Below, one piece after another: positions 1 through 5,597 of a DNA stretch of 12,669 nucleotides (the first letter of the stretch is position 1; each line of letters starts with the position of its first letter). Source of the stretch: a bacterium (GTDB taxonomy: Bacteria; Cyanobacteriota; Vampirovibrionia; Obscuribacterales; Obscuribacteraceae); assembly GCA_030431355.1 (NCBI GenBank), contig JAUIJG010000126.1, positions 1 to 12,669 on the forward strand. Reading direction: 5' to 3'. A program made the translations under genes and the position numbers. Below the pieces are notes generated by a model, which was not told the DNA's origin, did not search any database, and saw only the letters and a list, made by a program, of their open reading frames with translations.

Positions 1-1168
1 ATCCACCGTTGGCATGGGGATTCGATCCCATACGCCGCTTCCCTTCAGGAGCCAGCTCCTCAAGCTCTTTCTTGAACTTGCCTTCTTTGTCAAACAGCTC
101 TTCCGGCTTATAGCTTCTCAGCCACTTATCGAGAAGCTCCAACTGTTCCGGCTCGGACTTTGCTTTTGGTAAAGGCACCTGGTGCGAACGCCAGCTACCT
201 TCCACTTTATGACCGCCCAGTTCCTGCGGACCGGTCCACCCCTTAGGGCTGCGAAGAATAATCATGGGCCAACGTGGACGCCCTTTAAATCCATTCTCTC
301 TGGCATCGGACTGGATCTTGCGAATCTGCTTAATGCAATGTTCAAGAGTAGCAGCCATGGCCTGGTGCATGGATTCGCTCTCGCTTCCTTCCACGAAATA
401 AGGAGTATAGCCGTATCCTTTAAACAAGTCTTCAAGCTCGTCGTGATCGATTCTAGCTAAGATTGTTGGGTTGTTGATCTTATATCCATTTAGATGCAAA
501 ATCGGCAACACAGCCCCATCCCGTACAGGGTTGATGAACTTGTTGGAATGCCAGGAAGTAGCGAGAGGACCGGTTTCAGACTCACCGTCTCCAACAACCA
601 CAGCGGTGATCAAATCGGGATTGTCCAGAACAGCACCATAAGCATGGGACACGCTATAACCAAGCTCGCCCCCTTCATGGATTGAGCCTGGTGTCTCCGG
701 AGTGCAGTGAGAACCGATGCCGCCCGGGAAACTAAACTGTTTGAAGAAAGCCAGCATGCCATCTTCATCCAGACTTTTGTCGGGGTAAACCTCGGAATAA
801 GTGCCTTCCAAATATACCGGCGCTAAAACCCCAGGCGCGCCATGTCCGGGGCCGGCCAAGAAAATCATGTCCAGGTCGTACTTCTTGATCAGTCTATTCA
901 AATGAATATACGTGAAGCTGAGACCGGGACTGGCGCCCCAGTGGCCGAGCAATCTGTTCTTGATGTGCTCAGCTTTGAGCTTCTCTTTTAAAAGTGGGTT
1001 GTCCTTTAAAAAAATCATTCCGGCAGCCAAATAGTTGCAAGCGCGCCAGTATGCATGAACTTTCTTAAGCTCTTCTTCCTTGAGCGGGCTGCCCTCTACC
1101 GTGGAGCGCGCCGGACCGAATGCGCTCAGCTCTGCCGCTTTCTCAAGTTGTTCGGATGCAATAACCAT
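1..1168 (-). CDS. xfp: Phosphoketolase (xylulose-5-P / fructose-6-P), N-terminal half, cut by window edge
   Basis: ThDP-dependent cytosolic enzyme that splits xylulose 5-phosphate (and often fructose 6-phosphate) with phosphate to acetyl phosphate plus a C3 or C4 sugar phosphate. The visible 389 residues start at ATG 1166-1168 and remain open at base 1. The family is about 790-820 aa, so roughly half the protein is present. Seen: GHWG at 75-78 followed by [11 protein letters not shown] at 106-113, the glycine/histidine-rich [19 protein letters not shown] at 149-167, the ThDP/metal motif GDGESETGP at 193-201 and HLNGYKI at 225-231, all in the order of the phosphoketolase N-terminal ThDP domain. 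The start is supported by GGGAGG four bases upstream, a rather short spacing. Substrate preference (X5P only or both sugars) cannot be read from this half. It is separated by 338 bp from the next gene upstream and probably has its own promoter. No frameshift is seen. Confidence 0.95.
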   Translation of the reverse strand, partial: MVIASEQLEKAAELSAFGPARSTVEGSPLKEEELKKVHAYWRACNYLAAGMIFLKDNPLLKEKLKAEHIKNRLLGHWGASPGLSFTYIHLNRLIKKYDLDMIFLAGPGHGAPGVLAPVYLEGTYSEVYPDKSLDEDGMLAFFKQFSFPGGIGSHCTPETPGSIHEGGELGYSVSHAYGAVLDNPDLITAVVVGDGESETGPLATSWHSNKFINPVRDGAVLPILHLNGYKINNPTILARIDHDELEDLFKGYGYTPYFVEGSESESMHQAMAATLEHCIKQIRKIQSDARENGFKGRPRWPMIILRSPKGWTGPQELGGHKVEGSWRSHQVPLPKAKSEPEQLELLDKWLRSYKPEELFDKEGKFKKELEELAPEGKRRMGSNPHANGG

Positions 1169-1506
1169 AGTACCTCCCGGATAGGTCAATAAGACTCAAT
1201 TTGCGCGTTTACCGCGCGAAGCTCTATCGAGACAATGAATGGACGAAGAGTACAGTTTATACCTTAATTCGGTAAGAATCGATGCACCGGAGGAATAAAT
1301 TTGCAATCCGATGCGATCAGCCTAAAGACGGATTTTGAGCTGCGAAGTAAAGCTTCTTAAGAAAGACGTCTCTTATGCCTTTACTTATTAACACTATGGT
1401 GCTTAATTAGCCGGCTATTTCAGACTCGTATAAAGTAAAAACAGACACACCGTATGTAATATCATTTAAAGACAAGGACGAACAATGAAACACTGCCAGT
1501 AAAATT
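1169..1506. other. Intergenic region upstream of phosphoketolase
   Basis: No convincing gene lies in these 338 bp. On the minus strand a -10-like TATAAA (1256-1261) sits about 90 bp ahead of the phosphoketolase start, but no good -35 was found 16-18 bp upstream of it, so the promoter call is weak. A perfect 10-bp palindrome TAGCCGGCTA lies at 1408-1417. No clear intrinsic terminator follows the winged-helix gene ending at 1507. Confidence 0.4.
1201..1220 (-). promoter_or_regulatory. GC hairpin in probable phosphoketolase leader
   Basis: GCGCG and CGCGC pair around a TTTAC loop (5 GC pairs), extended by a G-T wobble and an A-T pair to 7 bp. It is 33-52 bp upstream of the phosphoketolase start codon, inside the transcript if the TATAAA at 1256-1261 is the -10. 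No T-run follows, so it is not an intrinsic terminator. It may act as an mRNA 5' stabiliser or an operator, or it may be chance. Confidence 0.3.
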
Positions 1507-1797
1507 TCAGTCCCCACAAGACTTCAAAAACGCCTCAAAGTAATCTTTACCCTGCGGGGTAATTCGGAAGTAAGGCCCAGGCCTTTCCGTCTCAACAGAA
1601 ATTACATAGCCTTCGGAGATGAGTATGCCTATAAATCTTTGGGCCCTCTGATGATTGGTCAGAGCCAGGCAATCTAATATCGATTTGAGACTGACTCCTT
1701 TATCCCGATGCCTGCCAGAATCTGCATGCTTCAGAACTTGCAGAATTGCTAGCTGGAGCTCTATATCAGTCCAATCCGCGGAACTCGCATCATCCAT
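1507..1797 (-). CDS. Small winged-helix DNA-binding-like protein (96 aa)
   Basis: Probable stand-alone winged helix-turn-helix protein, cytosolic. After a short acidic N-terminus, residues 11-24 form an amphipathic helix (IELQLAILQVLKHA). Residues 35-63 read as the recognition region (GVSLKSILDCLALTNHQRAQRFIGILISEGY), and 64-84 as a beta hairpin wing (VISVETERPGPYFRITPQGK). This is followed by a C-terminal helix (YFEAFL) and a conserved-looking YFRITPQGKDYFEAF tail like those of MarR/PadR-type and archaeal-type wHTH proteins. Start ATG 1795-1797 has AAGGA eight bases upstream. It lies 25 bp after the small exported protein and is probably co-transcribed with it. Target and effector are unknown; it could be a local regulator or a protein-interaction wHTH. 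Confidence 0.72.
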   Translation of the reverse strand: MDDASSADWTDIELQLAILQVLKHADSGRHRDKGVSLKSILDCLALTNHQRAQRFIGILISEGYVISVETERPGPYFRITPQGKDYFEAFLKSCGD

Positions 1798-1822
1798 TCA
1801 TCTGTCCTTCCGAATAAAGAAA

Positions 1823-2140
1823 CTACCTTGAAATGTAGTATGGAGGTGGCTTACACTTTCTTCTGGCATAGTCAGCCTCATCCAAGACATGACGTTTCAA
1901 ATAGGCTTTGTATTCCTCCAGAGTTAATTGTTTTCCGTCACGAATTTCGCGACACTCACTACAATGTTCTTTCCAATCAGGCGGCAGACGATAATAAGAA
2001 GGAGGCTGTTCAGGGCGCAATCTATTATCTGAATTTACCAGAAATGACTCATAGGCAGGGTCGTTCCAGTAGAATCCCGCTGTCATAGAAGCCATCAACA
2101 GAGCCATTGCATATTTCAACATGGATACAGAATAATCCAT
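1823..2140 (-). CDS. Small exported or membrane-anchored CxxC protein, unknown function (105 aa)
   Basis: Not recognised. A hydrophobic stretch at residues 7-23 (MLKYAMALLMASMTAGF) looks like a signal peptide or single membrane anchor. The rest is hydrophilic and rich in Tyr, Pro and charged residues (for example PPSYYRLPPDW at 46-56), with C60 and C63 as a CxxC pair and a third Cys at 96. Start choice is uncertain: ATG 2138-2140 or ATG 2120-2122 (Met7), neither with a clear Shine-Dalgarno; the second gives a more typical short signal-peptide N-region. It sits 87 bp after the universal stress protein gene and 25 bp before the winged-helix gene, all on the same strand. CxxC could bind metal or form a disulfide outside the membrane, but this is inference. 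Confidence 0.6.
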   Translation of the reverse strand: MDYSVSMLKYAMALLMASMTAGFYWNDPAYESFLVNSDNRLRPEQPPSYYRLPPDWKEHCSECREIRDGKQLTLEEYKAYLKRHVLDEADYARRKCKPPPYYISR

Positions 2141-2227
2141 GAATCAGAGCAGCAACATACGGTTATCACCACGCTCCAAACAAAAAGGAATCTAAGGCTA
2201 AATGACAGCAGCACGGAAGTCGAACTA

Positions 2228-2686
2228 CTACTTCACCTTAACTTTCTGGGGAATAGCCGGCTTGACCACATTTACGGTGCAAGTAGCTTTCTTTAGAACC
2301 GCTTCCGCTACACTTCCAAGAAGAAGGTGTTCTAATCCCTTTCTACCGTGGGAGCCGAGAACTATCAGGTCGGCGCACCATGCTTGAGCGTATTTGCATA
2401 TTTCGGCAGCAGCATATCCGCAACAGATATTTGTTTCAATCGTATATTCTTCTCCGAGAGATCCCTGAAGCAAGCCTTGAAACTCTTCAAGCAGAGCCCC
2501 TTTACTCTCAAATTCGGATTGCAAATGTTTTTTAGCAGAAGCCGGGAACAGCGCCGGAGCGTCAGGCAGCGGCTCCACAACACTTATAATCATGAATTGA
2601 TCGGTATCTTCCCAATTTAATCTGGACAAAAAGTTCAATGCTTCTTTGGAACATTCAGAACTATCTGCTGCCAACAATACTCTCAT
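2228..2686 (-). CDS. Universal stress protein, UspA family, ATP-binding type
   Basis: Cytosolic Rossmann-like alpha/beta stress protein of 152 aa, the usual length for a single-domain Usp. The N-terminus MRVLLAADSSECSKEAL carries the family's first strand and conserved Asp. The C-terminal nucleotide-binding signature G-2x-G-9x-G-S is perfect (GSHGRKGLEHLLLGS), followed by the V-x-V-V-K dimerisation strand (CTVNVVKP). This places it with the ATP-binding Usp proteins rather than the UspA/FtsK-like non-binders. Start ATG 2684-2686 has an AAGGA element about nine bases upstream. It lies 44 bp downstream of the symporter gene on the same strand, so co-transcription is likely. A role in tuning transport under stress is inferred only from that neighbour. 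Confidence 0.92.
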   Translation of the reverse strand: MRVLLAADSSECSKEALNFLSRLNWEDTDQFMIISVVEPLPDAPALFPASAKKHLQSEFESKGALLEEFQGLLQGSLGEEYTIETNICCGYAAAEICKYAQAWCADLIVLGSHGRKGLEHLLLGSVAEAVLKKATCTVNVVKPAIPQKVKVK

Positions 2687-2730
2687 GAAAGTCTTTCCTT
2701 CTCTTCGCCAAAGCTATCAATTCTCTCTAC

Positions 2731-4164
2731 TCAATCATCTCCACCAGAGGCGGCAGCCGGTCTCACGCCAACGCCTATAAGTTTGGCCACAAGAAAGACG
2801 GACAAACCAGCCAGCATTCCCGGCATCACTTCGTATGTGATATCGGAAAGACCCATGTTGCGCCAGGCAAGCATGACCACCAGACCGGTAAGCATCATCC
2901 CCATGGCCACCGCTTCGGAGGGTTTCTGACCGAGAGCATAAATAGCTACCAATGGAGCGAAGGCACACCCCAAAGCCCCCGAGGCGACAAGCACAAGATC
3001 AAAAACACTCTCATTGCCTCCAAGTGCAATTGCTAATGCGATAAGAGTAACCAGAACCGTTGCTGCTTTGGACATATAGTAGCCTACATTTTTGATGGGT
3101 AGAACATCCCGGGTCAATGAAGCGGAACAACTCAGAATTTGAGAGTCGGCAGTGGACATGGTCGCTGCAAATATACCGGCAAGAATCAATCCGATGAGAG
3201 CCTCCGGCAATAACTTGAGAGACAATGTGGGAAGTGCAAGCTCCGCGTCAAAGTTGCTGGTCATGGGGATCAATACCCGGGAAGCCAGACCGACCAAAAT
3301 AGTGAGAACAAAGAGGAGCGTATACCAGAAGTAATAGTATGCCCTTGTTTTACTCATGTTTCCGGGATCGTCCATGGACATAAAACGAACCATGACATGG
3401 GGTTGACCGATGACAAGAAATCCGGCAAACAACCACCCTAGAATGAACAACGAGGGTCCGGCGATGCTCCCAAGAGGAGAACCGTGCGGAAGAATACTCA
3501 TGAATGTTGGCGATACAGCGTAAAGCGCGTTCACAAAAGCACTGGCGCCACCACTGGCATTGACACCAGCCACAACCAGTATCCCCATGGAAAGGAACAT
3601 CACAATTCCCTGGGCGGCATCCGTCCAGATAGAGGCTCTGATACCACCGGAGAAGCAGTAGAGCACCACGATGACGCTTCCAATAATGGCGCCGGCGGCA
3701 TAGTCCCATCCGAATAATGCATGCAAAGCCTTACTCCCCGCGTTGAACTGAGCGGCTGCGTATGCACCAAGGAAGATTAAGGTGATGAGGCCGCCGGTGA
3801 CACGCAATGCCTTAAAGTCAGTGCCATGCCATCTACTTAGCGCGTCTGGGTATGTAAGAATATTTTTGTCTTCCGAGACAACACGCAGTCGTTTGTGGAT
3901 GAATAGAGATGTAAGGAAATCCCCGAAGATCCAACCAATAGCAAGCCAAATGGAAGACAATCCATGCAAGTAAGTGTAGCCGATCATACCGATGAACATA
4001 TAGCCGCTACTATATGTGGCCACCGCTGACAGTGCCACCAACCAGGGCTTTACACTTTGTCCGGCCAGCAAATAATCTTCATTTGTTTGCTTGTGCTTAA
4101 ATGCCGAAGCCATTCCTATTAAGACAAAAACGAGCAGGAAACAGCAGAAACTAGCGATAATCAT
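2731..4164 (-). CDS. Sodium/solute symporter, SSS family, PutP-like (477 aa)
   Basis: Inner-membrane secondary transporter that imports an organic solute, probably with Na+. It has about 12-13 hydrophobic segments, family length (480-500 aa), and landmarks close to the proline permease PutP: LSAVATYSSGYMF (45-57), SGGIRASIWTDAAQG (172-186), GQPHVMVRFMSM (253-264) and AATMSTADSQIL (333-344). S337 and T338 match the PutP Na+-ligand Ser340/Thr341. However, the position of PutP Asp55, essential for Na+ coupling there, is Tyr51 here, and Met56 becomes Ser52 (my by-eye alignment). Proline is therefore a guess; it may carry another amino acid or carboxylate. Start ATG 4162-4164 has AAAGG six to seven bases upstream. 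It is the first gene of a likely operon with the universal stress protein. Confidence 0.92.
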   Translation of the reverse strand: MIIASFCCFLLVFVLIGMASAFKHKQTNEDYLLAGQSVKPWLVALSAVATYSSGYMFIGMIGYTYLHGLSSIWLAIGWIFGDFLTSLFIHKRLRVVSEDKNILTYPDALSRWHGTDFKALRVTGGLITLIFLGAYAAAQFNAGSKALHALFGWDYAAGAIIGSVIVVLYCFSGGIRASIWTDAAQGIVMFLSMGILVVAGVNASGGASAFVNALYAVSPTFMSILPHGSPLGSIAGPSLFILGWLFAGFLVIGQPHVMVRFMSMDDPGNMSKTRAYYYFWYTLLFVLTILVGLASRVLIPMTSNFDAELALPTLSLKLLPEALIGLILAGIFAATMSTADSQILSCSASLTRDVLPIKNVGYYMSKAATVLVTLIALAIALGGNESVFDLVLVASGALGCAFAPLVAIYALGQKPSEAVAMGMMLTGLVVMLAWRNMGLSDITYEVMPGMLAGLSVFLVAKLIGVGVRPAAASGGDD

Positions 4165-4172
4165 GAGCTACC

Positions 4173-4201
4173 TTTATAAAAGAGAACCTGGCCGTTTGCA
4201 A
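4173..4201 (-). promoter_or_regulatory. Possible promoter of the symporter gene
   Basis: Minus-strand TTGCAA (4196-4201) and TATAAA (4173-4178) are separated by 17 bp. Predicted transcription start falls at about 4166, only a few bases from the ATG at 4164, so the transcript would be nearly leaderless. The AAAGG Shine-Dalgarno candidate overlaps the -10, and both cannot be used from the same transcript. Confidence 0.35.
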
Positions 4202-4372
4202 CAACAGAAAATGCATAGCAAAGGAAAGCCCTTTTACCATGCAGGTTTAAATATGTTCTACAAGAAATGATCTACAACTGATTGGTGCAGGGTAACATCT
4301 TTAAAAACTAAATTCAAACTAGACTTAGAGACAGCTAATCTGGCTAAAATAAAGCATTTTGAAAAAGCCCCC

Positions 4373-4418
4373 AAGAGAAAAGCCCTGGCTAGCAAAGCTA
4401 ATCACGGCTCTTTCTCTT
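4373..4418. terminator. Long hairpin, probable terminator after the 95-aa gene
   Basis: Outer arms AAGAGAAAAGCC (4373-4384) and GGCTCTTTCTCTT (4406-4418) pair over 12 bp with one bulged base. Inside, TAGC-AAA-GCTA forms a second short stem. On the minus strand the inner AGCC/GGCT stem runs into TTTCTCTT, and the plus strand likewise ends in CTTTCTCTT, so it could stop transcription in either direction. It lies 46 bp downstream of the stop codon of the 95-aa gene and ahead of the symporter promoter. The T-tract is interrupted by C, so efficiency is uncertain. Confidence 0.5.
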
Positions 4419-4463
4419 ATATAAATCCGAGTGCTATCTCTTATCTATAGCCACTCTTGTGGA

Positions 4464-4751
4464 TCAACTTGCTGCAGGCACCAGTCCGGTGAAGTGTCTA
4501 ATCAGATCATCGCGATTGATAGGCACTTTTCTACCACTGCGCTCCATAAGCCTTCTCAAGCGTATCCATTTGATACCCAGGTTCCGGTTATTTCGCTTAT
4601 AAACGATACCGAGCTTCTGTAGCTGCTTACACTCCGGCTTAAACTTCTCAGGCATCTCTTTGACGTAAACTCCTTCTCTTCCATGTAACCAGGAAAGAAA
4701 GTCAGAACATTCGCGGATGGAGCCAAAGATTTTGTTAGTCGATTTATTCAT
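4464..4751 (-). CDS. Small basic protein of unknown function (95 aa)
   Basis: Not recognised by family. The protein is strongly basic (many Lys and Arg, for example KWIRLRRLMERSGRK at 61-75) with a helix-rich N-terminal half (residues 10-48). A possible beta-turn-beta (GIVYKRNNRNLGIKWIRLR, 48-66) follows, which could be a winged helix-like fold; this is a guess. Start ATG 4749-4751 is well supported by GAGGG six bases upstream. It has a strong promoter at 5017-5045 and a long structured leader containing a 17-codon ORF, and a terminator-like hairpin follows it, so it looks like an independently regulated single-gene unit. A nucleic-acid-binding role is plausible from its charge only. Confidence 0.62.
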   Translation of the reverse strand: MNKSTNKIFGSIRECSDFLSWLHGREGVYVKEMPEKFKPECKQLQKLGIVYKRNNRNLGIKWIRLRRLMERSGRKVPINRDDLIRHFTGLVPAAS

Positions 4752-4783
4752 TAAATACCCTCATTGATTTTGATTCGAATCTA

Positions 4784-4859
4784 CTGTGCTAATAAAGACG
4801 CACAGCACCATAAGTATTCACTCAAGGCGAATACGCTATAACCAGTTAAAGAAGACTGG
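4784..4859 (-). promoter_or_regulatory. Three consecutive hairpins in the leader of the 95-aa gene
   Basis: On the transcribed (minus) strand, in order: CCAGTC/AACTGG-type stem at 4842-4859 (5 bp plus a wobble, 6-8 nt loop); GTATTC/GAATAC at 4814-4834 (6 bp, 9 nt loop); CTGTGC/GCACAG at 4784-4805 (6 bp, 10 nt loop). The first begins only 5 nt after the stop of a 17-codon ORF and the last ends about 33 nt before the ATG of the 95-aa gene. No T-run follows any stem, so control would be at translation or RNA stability rather than intrinsic termination. No known riboswitch class was recognised. Confidence 0.35.
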
Positions 4860-4864
4860 CTTCG

Positions 4865-4918
4865 CTATGTGGGGTATCTAAAAGAATTAGAGTGAAATTT
4901 AGTGTACAGCTTAATCAT
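4865..4918 (-). CDS. Possible 17-aa leader peptide
   Basis: ATG 4916-4918 to TAG 4865-4867 encodes MIKLYTKFHSNSFRYPT. The Shine-Dalgarno GGAGG at 4926-4930 is one of the best in the window, with an ideal 7-nt spacer, and the ORF lies inside the transcript predicted from the promoter at 5017-5045. Two Tyr, two Phe and one His in 17 residues make it aromatic-rich, but there is no run of one amino acid as in classical attenuators. It could be a leader peptide that couples translation to the hairpins that follow, a tiny protein, or a chance ORF. Confidence 0.3.
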   Translation of the reverse strand: MIKLYTKFHSNSFRYPT

Positions 4919-5016
4919 TCCACCACCTCCAAACTACAAGCATGATGAAGCTGTCGCCTCGCTTTCCTCGATCTGAGAAAATAGGCACATTACCACGAGA
5001 CTTCTATCTATTACCT

Positions 5017-5045
5017 ATAGTAGCACAAAAGCGCCTCCACGTCAA
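5017..5045 (-). promoter_or_regulatory. Strong sigma70-like promoter driving the 95-aa gene leader
   Basis: TTGACG (5040-5045, 5/6 to consensus) and TACTAT (5017-5022) are separated by exactly 17 bp, with TGC directly before the -10 (extended -10 motif). Predicted start is near 5010, giving a leader of about 260 nt before the ATG at 4751. A second, weaker set lies just upstream: TTGGTT (5080-5085), 17 bp, TATGAT (5057-5062). Confidence 0.6.
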
Positions 5046-5159
5046 GGGTTGCCGGTATCATATATGGTGCCCCTACAAGAACCAACAACTTGACAGAGAG
5101 TAGCTTCATCTCAAGTGCGGCTCCTGGACTGACTCTACATGAGCAATGGTCATGCGGAA

Positions 5160-5414
5160 TTAAAGATTAAATGTCAAGATCTCCGATCTTCCATCCCTGT
5201 AGTGATTAAATTTGCACTTCTTCCCTGGCGCTAAATTTGGGTAGGTGCTTTTCAAAGAGGAAAGCAGATTTTCATACCTGGGATTACTTGTCCTGCAGGT
5301 TCTTCTTTGCTGTCCGTTAATCTCAATAAAGATAGACTTGTCTTCTTCCTTTATGAGGGCGCTCTCCCAATAAATTGGATTGTCACTATAGTCTGTTTGT
5401 TCTTCTATGCTCAT
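5160..5414 (-). CDS. Small protein of unknown function (84 aa)
   Basis: Not recognised. Acidic N-terminal third (MSIEEQTDYSDNPIYWESAL) and basic C-terminal two thirds. Alternating patterns such as SIFIEINGQQRRTCR and SEILTFNL suggest short beta strands; there is no membrane segment or signal peptide. The start is supported by GGAG five bases before ATG 5412-5414; an out-of-frame ATG lies four bases upstream at 5416-5418. A candidate promoter lies at 5556-5584 and no clear terminator follows. It is flanked by non-coding DNA on both sides, so context gives no clue to function. The good ribosome site is the main argument that it is real. Confidence 0.55.
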   Translation of the reverse strand: MSIEEQTDYSDNPIYWESALIKEEDKSIFIEINGQQRRTCRTSNPRYENLLSSLKSTYPNLAPGKKCKFNHYRDGRSEILTFNL

Positions 5415-5555
5415 TCATTCTCCAATGGTCGATCTTAAACCGAAACAATCGCATCTAAATCCAGTATCTTCCAATGCCCGCTAAAAAGCATCGGAGATTG
5501 CGACCAGCCAAATATGCCAAGCCGGGCCCGGTCCTTAAAAATATGTTCTTGCAAT

Positions 5556-5584
5556 ATTATAACTGAATGAAGCGCAGTTATAAA
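5556..5584 (-). promoter_or_regulatory. Candidate promoter with overlapping inverted repeat ahead of the 84-aa gene
   Basis: TTTATA (5579-5584, 4/6) and TATAAT (5556-5561, perfect) are 17 bp apart on the minus strand. The same stretch is a 9-bp perfect inverted repeat, TTATAACTG (5557-5565) with CAGTTATAA (5575-5583) around a 9-nt loop. A perfect 10-bp GC palindrome, CCGGGCCCGG, follows at 5522-5531, about 15-25 bp after the expected start. The repeat may be an operator, or a weak AT-rich terminator for the hybrid regulator gene that ends at 5598. Confidence 0.42.
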
Positions 5585-5597
5585 GAGGGAACAAAAT

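Noticed and set aside
182..685. Two plus-strand open frames inside the left end
   Set aside because: They lie antisense to the phosphoketolase, whose frame has clear motifs throughout; the plus frames have no recognisable domains.
1287..1360. Plus-strand GGAGGA followed by a TTG-initiated 19-codon ORF at 1301-1360
   Set aside because: Good ribosome-site look but a TTG start, no promoter and no recognisable peptide; probably chance.
2348..2620. Plus-strand frame opposite the universal stress protein gene
   Set aside because: The minus frame has a perfect Usp nucleotide-binding signature; the plus frame is a shadow.
5090..5120. Perfect TTGACA (5090-5095) on the plus strand
   Set aside because: No acceptable -10 within 16-18 bp and no plus-strand gene downstream.
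4752..5159. Known riboswitch in the 95-aa gene leader
   Set aside because: I compared the leader by eye with c-di-GMP-type and other common classes and saw no diagnostic core; only generic hairpins are supported.
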